NCBI RefSeq assembly: GCF_030411955.1
Contig: NZ_JASNRA010000001.1
Span: 1 to 64,000 of the forward strand
DNA length: 64,000 bases
Direction of reading: 5' to 3'
DNA from: Massilia sp. YIM B02443
GTDB taxonomy: Bacteria; Pseudomonadota; Gammaproteobacteria; Burkholderiales; Burkholderiaceae_D
Part shown: positions 53,329-61,912 of the stretch, piece after piece
How positions within the stretch are numbered: position 1 is the stretch's first letter
Layout: the number at the start of each line of letters is the position of its first letter
The notes under the pieces: generated by a model
Told to the model about the DNA's origin: nothing
Databases searched by the model: none
The model's input: only the letters and a program-made list of their open reading frames with translations
Program-made: the position numbers and the translations under genes

Positions 53329-53773
53329 GCTGGAGCTTTCCATAGAGGTGAAGGTCGTAGCGGCCGTTGAAGTCGCGCGCCAGGTCGGCCAGCGTCACCT
53401 GGCCCAGGCGCTCGACCAGCAGCGCCTCGGCCTGGGCGAAGGCGTCGGCCAGCGAGGCGTTGACCACCTGCTCGACCAGGCAGGCGCTGTGCTCGTTGCG
53501 GTTGCCCATCGCGAACACGGTCGGCGCGCCGACCGCGTCGTAGACGTCGCGCAGGGTGACCGTGGCCAGGTCGCAGGTGATCGACCAGCCGCCGCCATGG
53601 CCGCGTTCGGAACTGATGTAGCCGCGCTCGCGCAGGCCGGCCAGCACGCGCCGCACCAGCACCGGGTTGGTGCCCAGCATGGCGGCCATCTGGTCCGACG
53701 TCATCGGGCGCTCGCTGTGCGCCAGGTGCAGCAGCACGTGGAGCACGGAAGAAAGTTTGCTGTCGCGTTTCAT
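53309..53773 (-). CDS. Rrf2 family transcriptional regulator
   Basis: 154 residues. Winged helix in the first 80 residues (KLSSVLHVLLHLAH, MTSDQMAAMLGTNPVLVRRVLAGLRERGYISSERGHGGGWSI). Only two cysteines (in SITCDLA and HSACLVEQ) are present, so the three-Cys iron-sulfur site of NsrR or IscR is missing; a thiol-based switch is possible. It is the first gene of an operon with a disulfide flavoprotein, which fits redox sensing. Confidence 0.9.
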   Translation of the reverse strand: MKRDSKLSSVLHVLLHLAHSERPMTSDQMAAMLGTNPVLVRRVLAGLRERGYISSERGHGGGWSITCDLATVTLRDVYDAVGAPTVFAMGNRNEHSACLVEQVVNASLADAFAQAEALLVERLGQVTLADLARDFNGRYDLHLYGKLQHEHDPQ

Positions 53774-53790
53774 GTAACTAATGATAGTAC
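53774..53790 (-). promoter_or_regulatory. candidate Rrf2 operator/promoter
   Basis: GTAACTAATGATAGTAC on the plus strand, an imperfect dyad directly upstream of the Rrf2 start codon and the only AT-rich stretch nearby; on the minus strand it reads as an extended -10-like TACTATCAT. Autoregulation is plausible. Confidence 0.4.
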
Positions 53791-53845
53791 AAAAAACGGC
53801 GCGGGTGGTGAAGGCTGCCGAAAAACGCCGGCCGGCCCTTGTGCC

Positions 53846-54448
53846 TCAGGACTTGGCGGCGCCGGCTTTCAGGCGGAACTGGGCTGCCTTGTGGCGGTTG
53901 CCGCAGGTGCTCATGCTGCACCAGCGCCGCCTGTGGGCCTTGGTGCGGTCGTAGAACCACAGGATGCAGTCGGGATGTTCGCACTGCTTGACCAGGCCGA
54001 AGTCGCCTTCGGCCAGCAGTTGCGCCAGCGCCTGCGCGACCGGACCGAGCAGGGCGGCGAGCGGCTCCGCGCGCGTCACCCGCGCCAGCACGGGGGCGCC
54101 GTCGGCATTGCGTTCCAGCGACGGCGCGCTCAGCCAGGCGTGCAGGTAGCCGTTGAGGGCGTTCGTGTCGTCCGTGTCGAGCGCGTCGCCATTGCGGCGC
54201 GCCGTGACCAGGCGCTGCGCCAGCGTGCGCAGCGCCGTTGCCTGCGCCAGCAGTTGCGCAGGGGCAGGCGCCGGCACTCCTGGCGCCAGGGTCACGCCAT
54301 GCTGCGCCAGCCAGCGCAGCACGTCCGCGCCATCGTGCCAGTAATCGACCGTTGCGCCATCCTTGCGCGCTTCGGTGTTGAGCAGGTCGAGTGCCAGGTG
54401 GTCGGCCAGTATCGGCGCGGCATCGGTATTGGTGGACGTGTTCGTCAT
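53846..54448 (-). CDS. ABATE/CGNR zinc-finger transcriptional regulator
   Basis: 200 residues. N-terminal ABATE domain (LALDLLNTEARKDGATVDYWHD, about 17-125) presumed to bind a small stress ligand, and a C-terminal CGNR zinc finger: CEHPDC at about 156-161 and CSMSTCGNRHKAA at about 177-189, four cysteines for zinc. It is divergent from an alpha/beta hydrolase. The spacer holds two 30-bp repeats around a good sigma-70 promoter, so the protein most likely controls that hydrolase and itself. Confidence 0.92.
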   Translation of the reverse strand: MTNTSTNTDAAPILADHLALDLLNTEARKDGATVDYWHDGADVLRWLAQHGVTLAPGVPAPAPAQLLAQATALRTLAQRLVTARRNGDALDTDDTNALNGYLHAWLSAPSLERNADGAPVLARVTRAEPLAALLGPVAQALAQLLAEGDFGLVKQCEHPDCILWFYDRTKAHRRRWCSMSTCGNRHKAAQFRLKAGAAKS

Positions 54449-54453
54449 TCAGC

Positions 54454-54483
54454 AACCCCTAAAAATGAGATTGACAGGTTATT
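54454..54483 (+). promoter_or_regulatory. operator-like repeat 1
   Basis: AACCCCTAAAAAT (54454-54466) followed after 7 bases by ACAGGTTATT (54474-54483). The AACC and GGTT ends form an imperfect dyad. It overlaps the -35 element and lies just before the regulator's own start. Confidence 0.65.
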
Positions 54484-54500
54484 TGGCGCGTGCTTATACT
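54471..54500 (+). promoter_or_regulatory. sigma-70 promoter of the hydrolase gene
   Basis: TTGACA at 54471-54476 and TATACT at 54495-54500 with an 18-base spacer, close to consensus. The start site would fall at about 54507, just before operator-like repeat 2. Confidence 0.8.
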
Positions 54501-54510
54501 CGCCGCAAGT

Positions 54511-54540
54511 AACCTCTAAAAATTAATTATACGGGTTATT
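54511..54540 (+). promoter_or_regulatory. operator-like repeat 2
   Basis: AACCTCTAAAAAT (54511-54523), 7 bases, ACGGGTTATT (54531-54540): the same layout as repeat 1, starting exactly 57 bp later, and placed just downstream of the promoter where bound protein would block transcription. Confidence 0.65.
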
Positions 54541-54571
54541 CGTCAACCTTCCCACCGCAACAGGAGAACGC

Positions 54572-55468
54572 ATGCAAACCCATGACACAGCACCCGCCAG
54601 CGACGACGCCACCCGGGTCCGCTACCGCACGGCGCACCTCGACGGCGTCGACCTGTTCTACCGCGAAGCCGGTTCGCCGGCCGCGCCCACCGTGCTGCTG
54701 CTGCACGGCTTCGGCGCCTCGTCGTTCATGTTCCGCGAACTGATTCCCGAACTGGCGCGCCACTACCACGTGCTGGCGCCCGACCTGCCGGGCTTCGGCC
54801 AGACCGTCGTCGCCCCGGGCGCCGGCTTCGACTACACCTTCGACGCCCTGGCCGCCGTGATCGACGCCTTCACCGTGCGCCAGGGCGTGCAGCGCTATGC
54901 CATCTACGTGTTCGACTACGGCGCGCCGGTCGGCTGGCGCCTGGCGGTCAACAATCCCGGCAAGATCACGGCAATCTTCACCCAGAACGGCAACGGCTAC
55001 GAAGAGGGCTTGAGCGCGGGCTGGGCCGACATGCGGCGTGCCTGGGCCGAGCCGACGCCGGCCAACCGCGAAGCGCTGCGCCGCTTCAACACGCCCGAGA
55101 TGATCCGGTGGCAGTACACCGAAGGGGTGCGCGACACCGCGCTACTGGCGCCGGAAGCCTGGCTGCTGACCTCGGCCGACCTCGAACGCATCGGGGTCGA
55201 ACCGCAGCTCGACCTGCTGCTCGACTACGGCAGCAACATCCGCCAGTATGGGCAGTTGCACGAGTACTTCCGCCGCCACCGGCCGCCGCTGCTGGCCATG
55301 TGGGGCCGGAACGATCCGTTCTTCACGCCGGCCGGCGCCGAAGCGTTCAAACGCGACAATCCGAACGCCGAGGTGCGCTTCCTCGACACCGGCCACTTCG
55401 CGATCGAAACCCACGGCCGCGAGATCGCGGCCGCCATGCTGGAATTTTTGGCGCGCAGCGTGCGCTGA
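54572..55468 (+). CDS. alpha/beta hydrolase, epoxide hydrolase/haloalkane dehalogenase type
   Basis: 298 residues with AGGAGAA before the ATG. Fold signatures: LLLHGFGASSFMFRELIPEL with the oxyanion HGFG, PDLPGFGQT, and an aspartate nucleophile in YVFDYGAPVGWRLA, which points to epoxide hydrolase- or dehalogenase-like enzymes and not serine esterases. The catalytic His is in LDTGHFAIETHG and the cap domain is between about 150 and 225. No signal peptide. Its control by the divergent CGNR regulator suggests induction by a toxic organic compound; substrate unknown. Confidence 0.9.
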   Translation: MQTHDTAPASDDATRVRYRTAHLDGVDLFYREAGSPAAPTVLLLHGFGASSFMFRELIPELARHYHVLAPDLPGFGQTVVAPGAGFDYTFDALAAVIDAFTVRQGVQRYAIYVFDYGAPVGWRLAVNNPGKITAIFTQNGNGYEEGLSAGWADMRRAWAEPTPANREALRRFNTPEMIRWQYTEGVRDTALLAPEAWLLTSADLERIGVEPQLDLLLDYGSNIRQYGQLHEYFRRHRPPLLAMWGRNDPFFTPAGAEAFKRDNPNAEVRFLDTGHFAIETHGREIAAAMLEFLARSVR

Positions 55469-55475
55469 AAGGCGG

Positions 55476-55910
55476 CTAGGCGCCGCCGTCGCGGCGGGTG
55501 CTGTCGGACGGCAGCGCCGCCTGCGCCCGCTTGCGTTCCGACTTCGGCGGCAGGCGCAGCGTCGGCAGGAAACGCCACAGGTAGGTGCTGACGCAGACCC
55601 CGATCAGGATCATCAGCAGCAGGATGGCGCCGCTGTCGAAATGGCGGGTCGACCACAGCATCGAGCCCCACAGCATGACGGTGGCGACGATCTTGCCCTT
55701 CAGGGGAATGCCGCGTCCGGCCTCGAAGTTGGCCAGGTAATCGCCGAACACCGGGTGCGACAGCAGCCAGCGGTGCAGGCGTAGCGAGCCGCGCGCGAAG
55801 CAGGCCGAGGCCAGCAGCAGGAAGGGCGTGGTCGGCAGCAGCGGCAGGAAGATGCCGAGGATGCCGAGCACGACGGCCAGCACTCCGGCCACGTTATAGA
55901 ACAGTTTCAT
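55476..55910 (-). CDS. ybaN: YbaN family (DUF454) inner membrane protein
   Basis: 144 residues with three or four membrane helices. The family signature GILGIFLPLLPTTPFLLLASACFARGS and LLSHPVFGDYLANFEAGRGIPLKGK are intact. Function unknown. The C-terminal tail is charged and longer than in E. coli YbaN. Convergent with the hydrolase, 7 bases apart. Confidence 0.92.
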   Translation of the reverse strand: MKLFYNVAGVLAVVLGILGIFLPLLPTTPFLLLASACFARGSLRLHRWLLSHPVFGDYLANFEAGRGIPLKGKIVATVMLWGSMLWSTRHFDSGAILLLMILIGVCVSTYLWRFLPTLRLPPKSERKRAQAALPSDSTRRDGGA

Positions 55911-56020
55911 GGCATCACTTTAGCATTCGCAGAACGATCCGATTACTCTCTCATGCATTCAGCATGGATTGTGCATGAACCGCATGTGTCTCGCATAAAA
56001 AGCATAATTATTAGCAACAT

Positions 56021-56049
56021 TTAGTGCATATCAGCAACTTCTGTATAAT
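56021..56049 (+). promoter_or_regulatory. probable promoter of the diguanylate cyclase gene
   Basis: A perfect TATAAT (56044-56049) preceded by a weak -35 (TTAGTG, 56021-56026) at 17 bases, in a 90-base AT-rich stretch between two GC-rich genes. Several GCAT repeats occur just upstream. Confidence 0.55.
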
Positions 56050-56179
56050 AGCCGCTTCCTATGACGGGCGCATCCGCTTTATGTAGCGGCAGCAGCAAGA
56101 GGAGACGCAAACGCACGCCCGGCCGCGTTCCGATTGCCGCCCCGTGCCTTCCCCGGTCGTGAACCGGGCGACCCTCCCA

Positions 56180-58078
56180 ATGCCTCATTCGACTTCGTCC
56201 AATCCCATCGTGGCCACGTTCGGCAGTTATTTTCATGGCCGCGTGCTGCGCCGGCTCGCCGTCTACCTGGCGCTGATGCTGTCGGTGGTATGGAGCCTGG
56301 TGGCGATGGAACAGGCGCGCTTCGACCAGCTGGCCGAAATCGGCAGCAAGAACAATGTCCAGAACCTGTCGCGCGCGTTCGCCGAAGAAGTGCGGGCGAC
56401 GCTGGCGGTGGTCGACCTGTCGCTGGTGCAGCTGCGCGGCACCTGGCAGCGCGACCAGGCCGACTTCGGCAAGGCGGTGGCCGACCATGCGCGCTACCTG
56501 CGCGACCGGGTCCCGATGCGCATCGCCGTCACCGATGGCGCGGGGCGCCTGGCCAGCACCGGTGCTGCTACGGCCCGTGCCGGGCTGATGCTGGGCGACC
56601 TGCCGCAGTTCAGCATCCACCGCGGCCGCGGCGACGACCTGCTGGCGGTAGGCGGCCCCGAACACTGCCGCATCACGGGCCGCCCGGCGCTGCAGCTGAC
56701 GCGCCCGATCCGCGACGGCGCCGGGCGCTTGAGCGGCGTGATCGCGGCCTCGGTGCCGCCGGCCTATTTTCTGCGCTTTTACGACAGCATCGACCTCGGT
56801 CCCAACACCACCGTCAGCCTGGTGCGCGAAGACGGCACCGTGGTCGCGCGCAATACGCAGGGCGGGCGCAACCTCGACATGGGACGCAAGCTGACCGGTG
56901 CGCCATTCCTGTTGACGGACGCCGCCAGCGGCGCCTTCCGCCGTGCCAGCCAGCTGGACGGCATCGAGCGCTTCTATGCCTGGCGCCGCCTGCCCGAGTA
57001 CGGCCTGGTGGTGACGGTGGGGCAGGCGGTGCAGGACGCGCGGGCGCGCTACGCCCAGCAGCGCGCAGTCATGAACAGCGCCGGGGTCACGGTCTCGGTC
57101 GTGCTGGCGCTGCTGGGCTGGGCGGCGATCGGCGCCGCCGACCGGCGCCGGCGCGCGCTCAAGGCGCTGGCCGCGGCCGAGGCGCGCTGGAAGCTGGCCC
57201 TGAACGCGGCCGGCGACGGGGTCTGGGATTGCGACGTCACCACCGGCATGGCGACGCTGTCGCCGAGCGCCCAGCGCATCCTCGACAGCGAGCATGCCGA
57301 GATTTCCTGGTTCGGCAACAAGGGCATCGCCGAACTGCTGCATCCGGACGAAATCGAGGCTATCCGCGCCGCCCTGGGCGCCCATATTTCCGGCGCGACG
57401 CCCGATTACGTGTACCAGCACCGCATCCGGCTGCGCAACGGCGAGTGGCGCTGGATGGAGGCGCGCGGCACCGTGGTCGAGCGCGGAGAACGCGGCGAGC
57501 CGCTGCGCATGGTCGGCACCTTCTCCGACATCGACGCCCGCAAGCAGGAAGAAGAACGGATGCGGCGCATGGCGCACGAGGACGCGCTCACCGGCCTGCC
57601 CAACCGCGCGCTGCTGGAGGAGCGCCTGCGCCAGGCGATCCTGGCTGCCCAGCGCGAAGGCCACAAGGTCGGCCTGATCTACTTCGACCTGGACAAGTTC
57701 AAGCCGGTCAACGACACCCACGGCCACGCGGTCGGCGACCGCCTGCTGCGCATGGTGGCGGCGCGCGTGCGCGGCGCGCTGCGCGCGTCGGACACGCTGG
57801 CGCGGGTCGGCGGCGACGAATTCGTGGTGCTGCTGCCGCGCTGCGCGCAAGCGGCCGATGCCGAACGGGTCGCCGTCACCATCCTGGCGCAGCTCGAGCA
57901 GCCGTTCCGGGACGGCGACCTGGCGCTGCACATCTCGGGCAGCCTCGGCTACGCGCTGTATCCCGACTGCGGCGGCGACGGCGAGGCGCTGCTGCGCTGC
58001 GCCGACCTGGCGATGTACGACGCCAAGGCGCATGGCAGGAATCGGGTGTCGGGGAGTTATCGGACGACGGTGGCGTAA
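56180..58078 (+). CDS. membrane diguanylate cyclase, Cache-PAS-GGDEF
   Basis: 632 residues from the ATG at 56180 (a GTG at 56144 adds 12; neither has a clear ribosome site). Two membrane helices (about 25-45 and 305-325) enclose a periplasmic sensor of about 260 residues; PAS about 345-460 (GDGVWDCDVTTG, ending FSDIDARKQEE); GGDEF 465-625 with LTGLPNRALLEERL, FDLDKFKPVNDTHGHAVGD and VGGDEFVVLLP. An RASD I-site precedes GGDEF by five residues, so product inhibition is expected. No EAL domain. It makes c-di-GMP in response to an external ligand. Confidence 0.92.
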   Translation: MPHSTSSNPIVATFGSYFHGRVLRRLAVYLALMLSVVWSLVAMEQARFDQLAEIGSKNNVQNLSRAFAEEVRATLAVVDLSLVQLRGTWQRDQADFGKAVADHARYLRDRVPMRIAVTDGAGRLASTGAATARAGLMLGDLPQFSIHRGRGDDLLAVGGPEHCRITGRPALQLTRPIRDGAGRLSGVIAASVPPAYFLRFYDSIDLGPNTTVSLVREDGTVVARNTQGGRNLDMGRKLTGAPFLLTDAASGAFRRASQLDGIERFYAWRRLPEYGLVVTVGQAVQDARARYAQQRAVMNSAGVTVSVVLALLGWAAIGAADRRRRALKALAAAEARWKLALNAAGDGVWDCDVTTGMATLSPSAQRILDSEHAEISWFGNKGIAELLHPDEIEAIRAALGAHISGATPDYVYQHRIRLRNGEWRWMEARGTVVERGERGEPLRMVGTFSDIDARKQEEERMRRMAHEDALTGLPNRALLEERLRQAILAAQREGHKVGLIYFDLDKFKPVNDTHGHAVGDRLLRMVAARVRGALRASDTLARVGGDEFVVLLPRCAQAADAERVAVTILAQLEQPFRDGDLALHISGSLGYALYPDCGGDGEALLRCADLAMYDAKAHGRNRVSGSYRTTVA

Positions 58079-58128
58079 CGTGGCCGCAAGGTCCAGAGAC
58101 CGTCATCGCTCCCATTGGTCGCAATGAC

Positions 58129-60522
58129 TCACGGCGCCACCCCCACCACCGGCTCCGGCAACGCCGCCACTTCCGGCGCCACGTGCCGCGGCAGATAGAT
58201 CGTCACCGTGGTCCCGGCCCCCGGCGCGCTGGCCAGGCGGATGTGTCCGCCGCTCTGGCGCACGAAGCCGTGCGCCATCGACAAGCCGAGGCCGGTGCCC
58301 TTGCCCTCGGGCTTGGTGGTGAAGAACGGCTCGAACGCGTGTTCCATCACGTCGGGCGGCATGCCGTGGCCGTTGTCGCTGACCGCCACCGCGACGTAGT
58401 CGCCGGGCGCCATCTCGGCGTCGAACTGCTCGGCCGCGCCGGGCGGCAGGGGAGAGGCGGCGGCGGCGATGGCGGCGGAACCCGGCGCCTGGCCCGGCTC
58501 GACCGTCACGTTGGCCAGCTGCAGCGCGATGCGCCCGCCCCCTTCCATCGCGTCGCGCGCATTGATCACCAGGTTCAGCAGCACATGCTCGAGCTGGTTC
58601 GGATCGACCAGGGTCGGCCACAGGTCGGGCGGGCTGCTGCGGGTCAGCACCACGCCGTCGCCGGCGGCGCGCTGCAGCAGGCTGTCGCTGCGTTCGAGCA
58701 GCTGGCCGGCGTCGACCACGCTCGGGTGCAGCGGCTGGCGCCGCGCGAAGGCCAGCAGCTGGCCGGCCAGGCGCGACCCGCGCTCGACCGCGTCGAGGAT
58801 GTTGTGCAGGCGCTTGCGCGACGGCGGGCCGTCGGCGCGCAGCATCAGCTGCACGTTGGCGCTGATGATGTGCAGGATGTTGTTGAAGTCGTGCGCCACG
58901 CCGCCGGTGAGCTTGCCGACCGCCTCAAGCTTCTGGGCCCGGTCCAGCGCCTGGCGCGCTTCCACCAGGCGCGCCTGGCGCTGCTGTTCGCGCGCCTCGG
59001 CCTCGCGCCGCGGCGTGATGTCGCGCACGAACACGGTGATGCCGGCGCCGTCCTTGTCCTCTGCCTTGCCCGGCAACAGCGCCACCGCCAGCTCGACCGG
59101 GATGCGGCGCCCGCTGCGGTGCAGCGCCTCGGCTTCGGTCGGGCCTTCCAATAGTGGGCTGGCAGCGCCGCGCGCGAAGGCGGCGAAGGCGGCGCGCAGC
59201 GTGGCACGGGTCTCTTCCGGCGCCAGCACCTCGGCCGCCTGCCCGATCGCTTCCTCCGCCGTCAGCCCGAAGATGCGGGTCGCCTGCGCGTTCCAGTCGG
59301 TGATGCGCCCGTGGCGGTCGAGCGCGACGAAGCCGTCGTAGGCGTTCTCCAGGATCACCTTGATGCGGCGCTGCTCGGCCGCGATGCGGTCGTGCGACGC
59401 GCGCAGCTCGAGCGTCATGCCCTGGGCCAGCTGCAGCGCGCGCCGGCGAGAGCCGGCCAGCAGCCACACCACCAGGCTGACCAGGCCGCCGAGCAGCACG
59501 CCGGCGGCGGCGATCAGGCGCGGACCGGCGCCGTCGTAGGTCGCTTCCAGCTCCGGGCTGGAGGTCATCTCGACGGTCCAGGTGCGCCCGGCGATCAGGA
59601 CCGGGATCGCCGTGCGCATGCGCGGCGCCCGGGTCCGGCCCGGCTGCGCGGCCGGGCGGTACAGCAGGGCGTCGGGCGTGGCCGTGTCGCCGTCGTACAC
59701 CGCGACCTCGAGCTGGGACGCCGCCACGCCGCCCACGCCGCGCATCAGGTCGACCATGCGGAACGGCGCGTACACCCAGCCGAGCAGGGCGGCGCGGCGC
59801 TGGTCCCGGCTCCATACCGGCGCGCCGGTGCGGTACACCGGCAGATACATCAAAAAGCCCGATCCGGTGCCGGCGCTGCCTTCCTGCACCAGCACGACTT
59901 TACCGCTGAGCGCGGCCTGGCCGCTGTCGCGCGCGGCCGCCATCGCCGCGCGCCGCACCGGCTCGCTGTACATGTCGAAACCGAAGGCGCGCAGGTTGCG
60001 TCCGCTGAACGGCTCGATGTGCGAGATCGCCGTCACCAGCGGGCGTTGCTGACCGGACCCCTCCACGCCCGGCTGCACCCGGTATTCGGGAAAGCCCTCG
60101 GCGCGCACCCGCGCCTCGTGCGCGGCGACGTCGCCCGGGCCCATGGCGCTGGCGATGCCGAGCGCTTCCAGGCCGGGGAAGGACTGGTCCAGGCGCAACT
60201 GGCGGTAATACTCGCCGAACCCGGCACGGCTGACGTCGACCGAGCCGCGCAGGTAGCCGCGCGCGCCGCGCAGCACCTGTTCATACACCGCCAGGCGGCG
60301 CACGATGCTGTAGCTCATGTCGCGCGTGCGATACTCGAACGCCTGGCGCAGCTGGGTGTCGGCCTCGCGCCGGGCGCCGGACCAGGCGACGAAGGTGACC
60401 GCCAGCGCCAGCACGAACACGGCCAGCGCCAGCAGCAGCGGCGCCTGTCCGGCGCCGGGCCGTTCCGACGATGGCGGCGGTGCAGATGCAGGTGGGGGAG
60501 TGTGGTGGGTGGTCTGCTGCAT
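58129..60522 (-). CDS. CHASE-PAS sensor histidine kinase
   Basis: 797 residues from the ATG at 60522 with AGGGA upstream. Helix at about 28-48, periplasmic CHASE domain (about 60-290: YEQVLRGARGYLRGSVDVSRAGFGEYY, FPGLEALGIA, PVYRTGAPV), second helix about 335-360, PAS (about 395-510), HisKA with phospho-acceptor in GGVAHDFNNILHII, and HATPase (VLLNLVINARDAMEGGG, DNGHGMPPDV, GKGTGLGLSM). No receiver domain. No response regulator gene is adjacent, so its partner is elsewhere. Convergent with the diguanylate cyclase. Confidence 0.92.
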   Translation of the reverse strand: MQQTTHHTPPPASAPPPSSERPGAGQAPLLLALAVFVLALAVTFVAWSGARREADTQLRQAFEYRTRDMSYSIVRRLAVYEQVLRGARGYLRGSVDVSRAGFGEYYRQLRLDQSFPGLEALGIASAMGPGDVAAHEARVRAEGFPEYRVQPGVEGSGQQRPLVTAISHIEPFSGRNLRAFGFDMYSEPVRRAAMAAARDSGQAALSGKVVLVQEGSAGTGSGFLMYLPVYRTGAPVWSRDQRRAALLGWVYAPFRMVDLMRGVGGVAASQLEVAVYDGDTATPDALLYRPAAQPGRTRAPRMRTAIPVLIAGRTWTVEMTSSPELEATYDGAGPRLIAAAGVLLGGLVSLVVWLLAGSRRRALQLAQGMTLELRASHDRIAAEQRRIKVILENAYDGFVALDRHGRITDWNAQATRIFGLTAEEAIGQAAEVLAPEETRATLRAAFAAFARGAASPLLEGPTEAEALHRSGRRIPVELAVALLPGKAEDKDGAGITVFVRDITPRREAEAREQQRQARLVEARQALDRAQKLEAVGKLTGGVAHDFNNILHIISANVQLMLRADGPPSRKRLHNILDAVERGSRLAGQLLAFARRQPLHPSVVDAGQLLERSDSLLQRAAGDGVVLTRSSPPDLWPTLVDPNQLEHVLLNLVINARDAMEGGGRIALQLANVTVEPGQAPGSAAIAAAASPLPPGAAEQFDAEMAPGDYVAVAVSDNGHGMPPDVMEHAFEPFFTTKPEGKGTGLGLSMAHGFVRQSGGHIRLASAPGAGTTVTIYLPRHVAPEVAALPEPVVGVAP

Positions 60523-60674
60523 GTCCCTGGAGTTGGCGCAGCCGGGGCGGCGGGGTTGATCGAAAGCCCGAAGTTTTCGTAGCATACGCATCCTTGTCAT
60601 GACAGGGCGCACGCGTTTGCGAATTTTTCAATTCACCATGGTCGTTGAATGTTTACTCGGGGCAATATTTTAAT

Positions 60675-61169
60675 ATGCGTGCGGCATGGACGCCAGCCGC
60701 GCCGCATGCAGCCGGCGCCGTGCGCGTGAGCGCGCTGCTGTTGCGCCACTGGCCGCTGTCCGCCGGCGCCGCAGCGCTCGCGCTGCTTTTGCTGTGGAGC
60801 ATGCTGGCGCCGCTGGGTGGCGGCAGCCATGAGTTGCTGCTCGAGTTTCCGCCCGGCGCGCGGCGCGACGGCCTGACGGTGCCGGCCGAGATCCGCCTGA
60901 CGCGCGGCGTGCGCGACGTGCTGCTGCTGCGCAACCGCGACAGCGCGCCGGTGGTGTTCGGTCCGCTGCGGGTGGCCGCCGGCGCCGAGCTGCGCCTGCC
61001 GTTCGAGGACGAAGGGAGCCACCTGTTCGCCTGTCCGCCGGTGGCGGGCGGGGTGGTGGCGGTGCGGGTGCTGGCCGCGCCCGGCCCCGGCTGGGGCCGG
61101 CTGCGCTGGCGCCTGGGCAACCTGGCGCAGTCGCTGCGCTACCTGCCGCTGCGTTCGCCCGACGACTGA
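60675..61169 (+). CDS. membrane-anchored protein with possible cupredoxin-like domain
   Basis: 164 residues from the ATG at 60675 (60645 also possible). One membrane helix (about 25-48) then an exported domain of about 110 residues. The pattern LTVPAEIRLTRGVRDVLLLRNRDSAPVVFGPLRVAAGAELRLPF followed by GSHLFACP resembles cupredoxin-fold proteins, but only one cysteine and one nearby histidine are seen, so copper binding is doubtful. No family named. It may be cotranscribed with the Lon-N domain gene 88 bases on. Confidence 0.6.
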   Translation: MRAAWTPAAPHAAGAVRVSALLLRHWPLSAGAAALALLLLWSMLAPLGGGSHELLLEFPPGARRDGLTVPAEIRLTRGVRDVLLLRNRDSAPVVFGPLRVAAGAELRLPFEDEGSHLFACPPVAGGVVAVRVLAAPGPGWGRLRWRLGNLAQSLRYLPLRSPDD

Positions 61170-61257
61170 CGCCGCCTCCGGCGCAGGCCGGCGCGGGCCA
61201 CTTGTGCCGATGGCAATCGTGCTCCCGCGATGCGGGCGATTCTGTCATCATGGGGCC

Positions 61258-61878
61258 ATGTCGACGCTTACCATGCCACTGTTCCCGCTCAGTACGGTAT
61301 TGTTTCCGGACGGGGTCTTGCCGCTGCAGGTGTTCGAGGTGCGCTACCTCGACATGATCAGCCGCTGCCTGACCGACGACACGCCGTTCGGCGTGGTGCT
61401 GCTGACCCATGGCCACGAGGTGCGCCGCCCGGACGCCGACGGCGAACGCTTCGTTGCCTCCGGCACCGTGGCCTCGGTCACCGAGACCACCACCGACACG
61501 CCCGGGCTGCTGCAGGTGCTGTGCCGCGGCGGTTCGCGCTTCAACGTCGTCACCGCCGAGCAGCGCGTCAACGGCCTGTGGATGGCCGAGGCCGAACTGG
61601 TCGAGGACGACCGCAGCATCCGCATCCCGTCCGAGCTGCAGGGCGCCGCCGACGCGCTTGACCGCGTCCTCGGTTCGCTGCACGATGTGCCGCAGGGACG
61701 CTGGCCGGTGCAGCCGCCGTTCCGGCTCGACGATTGCGGCTGGGTGGCCAACCGCTGGTGCGAGCTGCTGCCGCTGCCGAATCAGCAAAAGCATAATATG
61801 CTGATGCTCGACAATCCCGTGATCCGGCTCGAATTGCTGCACGACGTGCTGGACGAACATGGCCTGATCACCTCCTAG
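61258..61878 (+). CDS. Lon N-terminal (substrate-binding) domain protein
   Basis: 206 residues from the ATG at 61258. The sequence MPLFPLSTVLFPDGVLPLQVFEVRYLDMISRCL is the classic start of the Lon N-domain family; no ATPase or protease part follows, so it is a stand-alone LON-substrate-binding-domain protein as found in many proteobacteria. Its role is not established; protein-quality control is assumed from the domain. The longer frame start at 61204 has no ribosome site. Confidence 0.9.
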   Translation: MSTLTMPLFPLSTVLFPDGVLPLQVFEVRYLDMISRCLTDDTPFGVVLLTHGHEVRRPDADGERFVASGTVASVTETTTDTPGLLQVLCRGGSRFNVVTAEQRVNGLWMAEAELVEDDRSIRIPSELQGAADALDRVLGSLHDVPQGRWPVQPPFRLDDCGWVANRWCELLPLPNQQKHNMLMLDNPVIRLELLHDVLDEHGLITS

Positions 61879-61912
61879 CCACTCACCGACACTCAACCCA
61901 CCGGGCGCCAGC

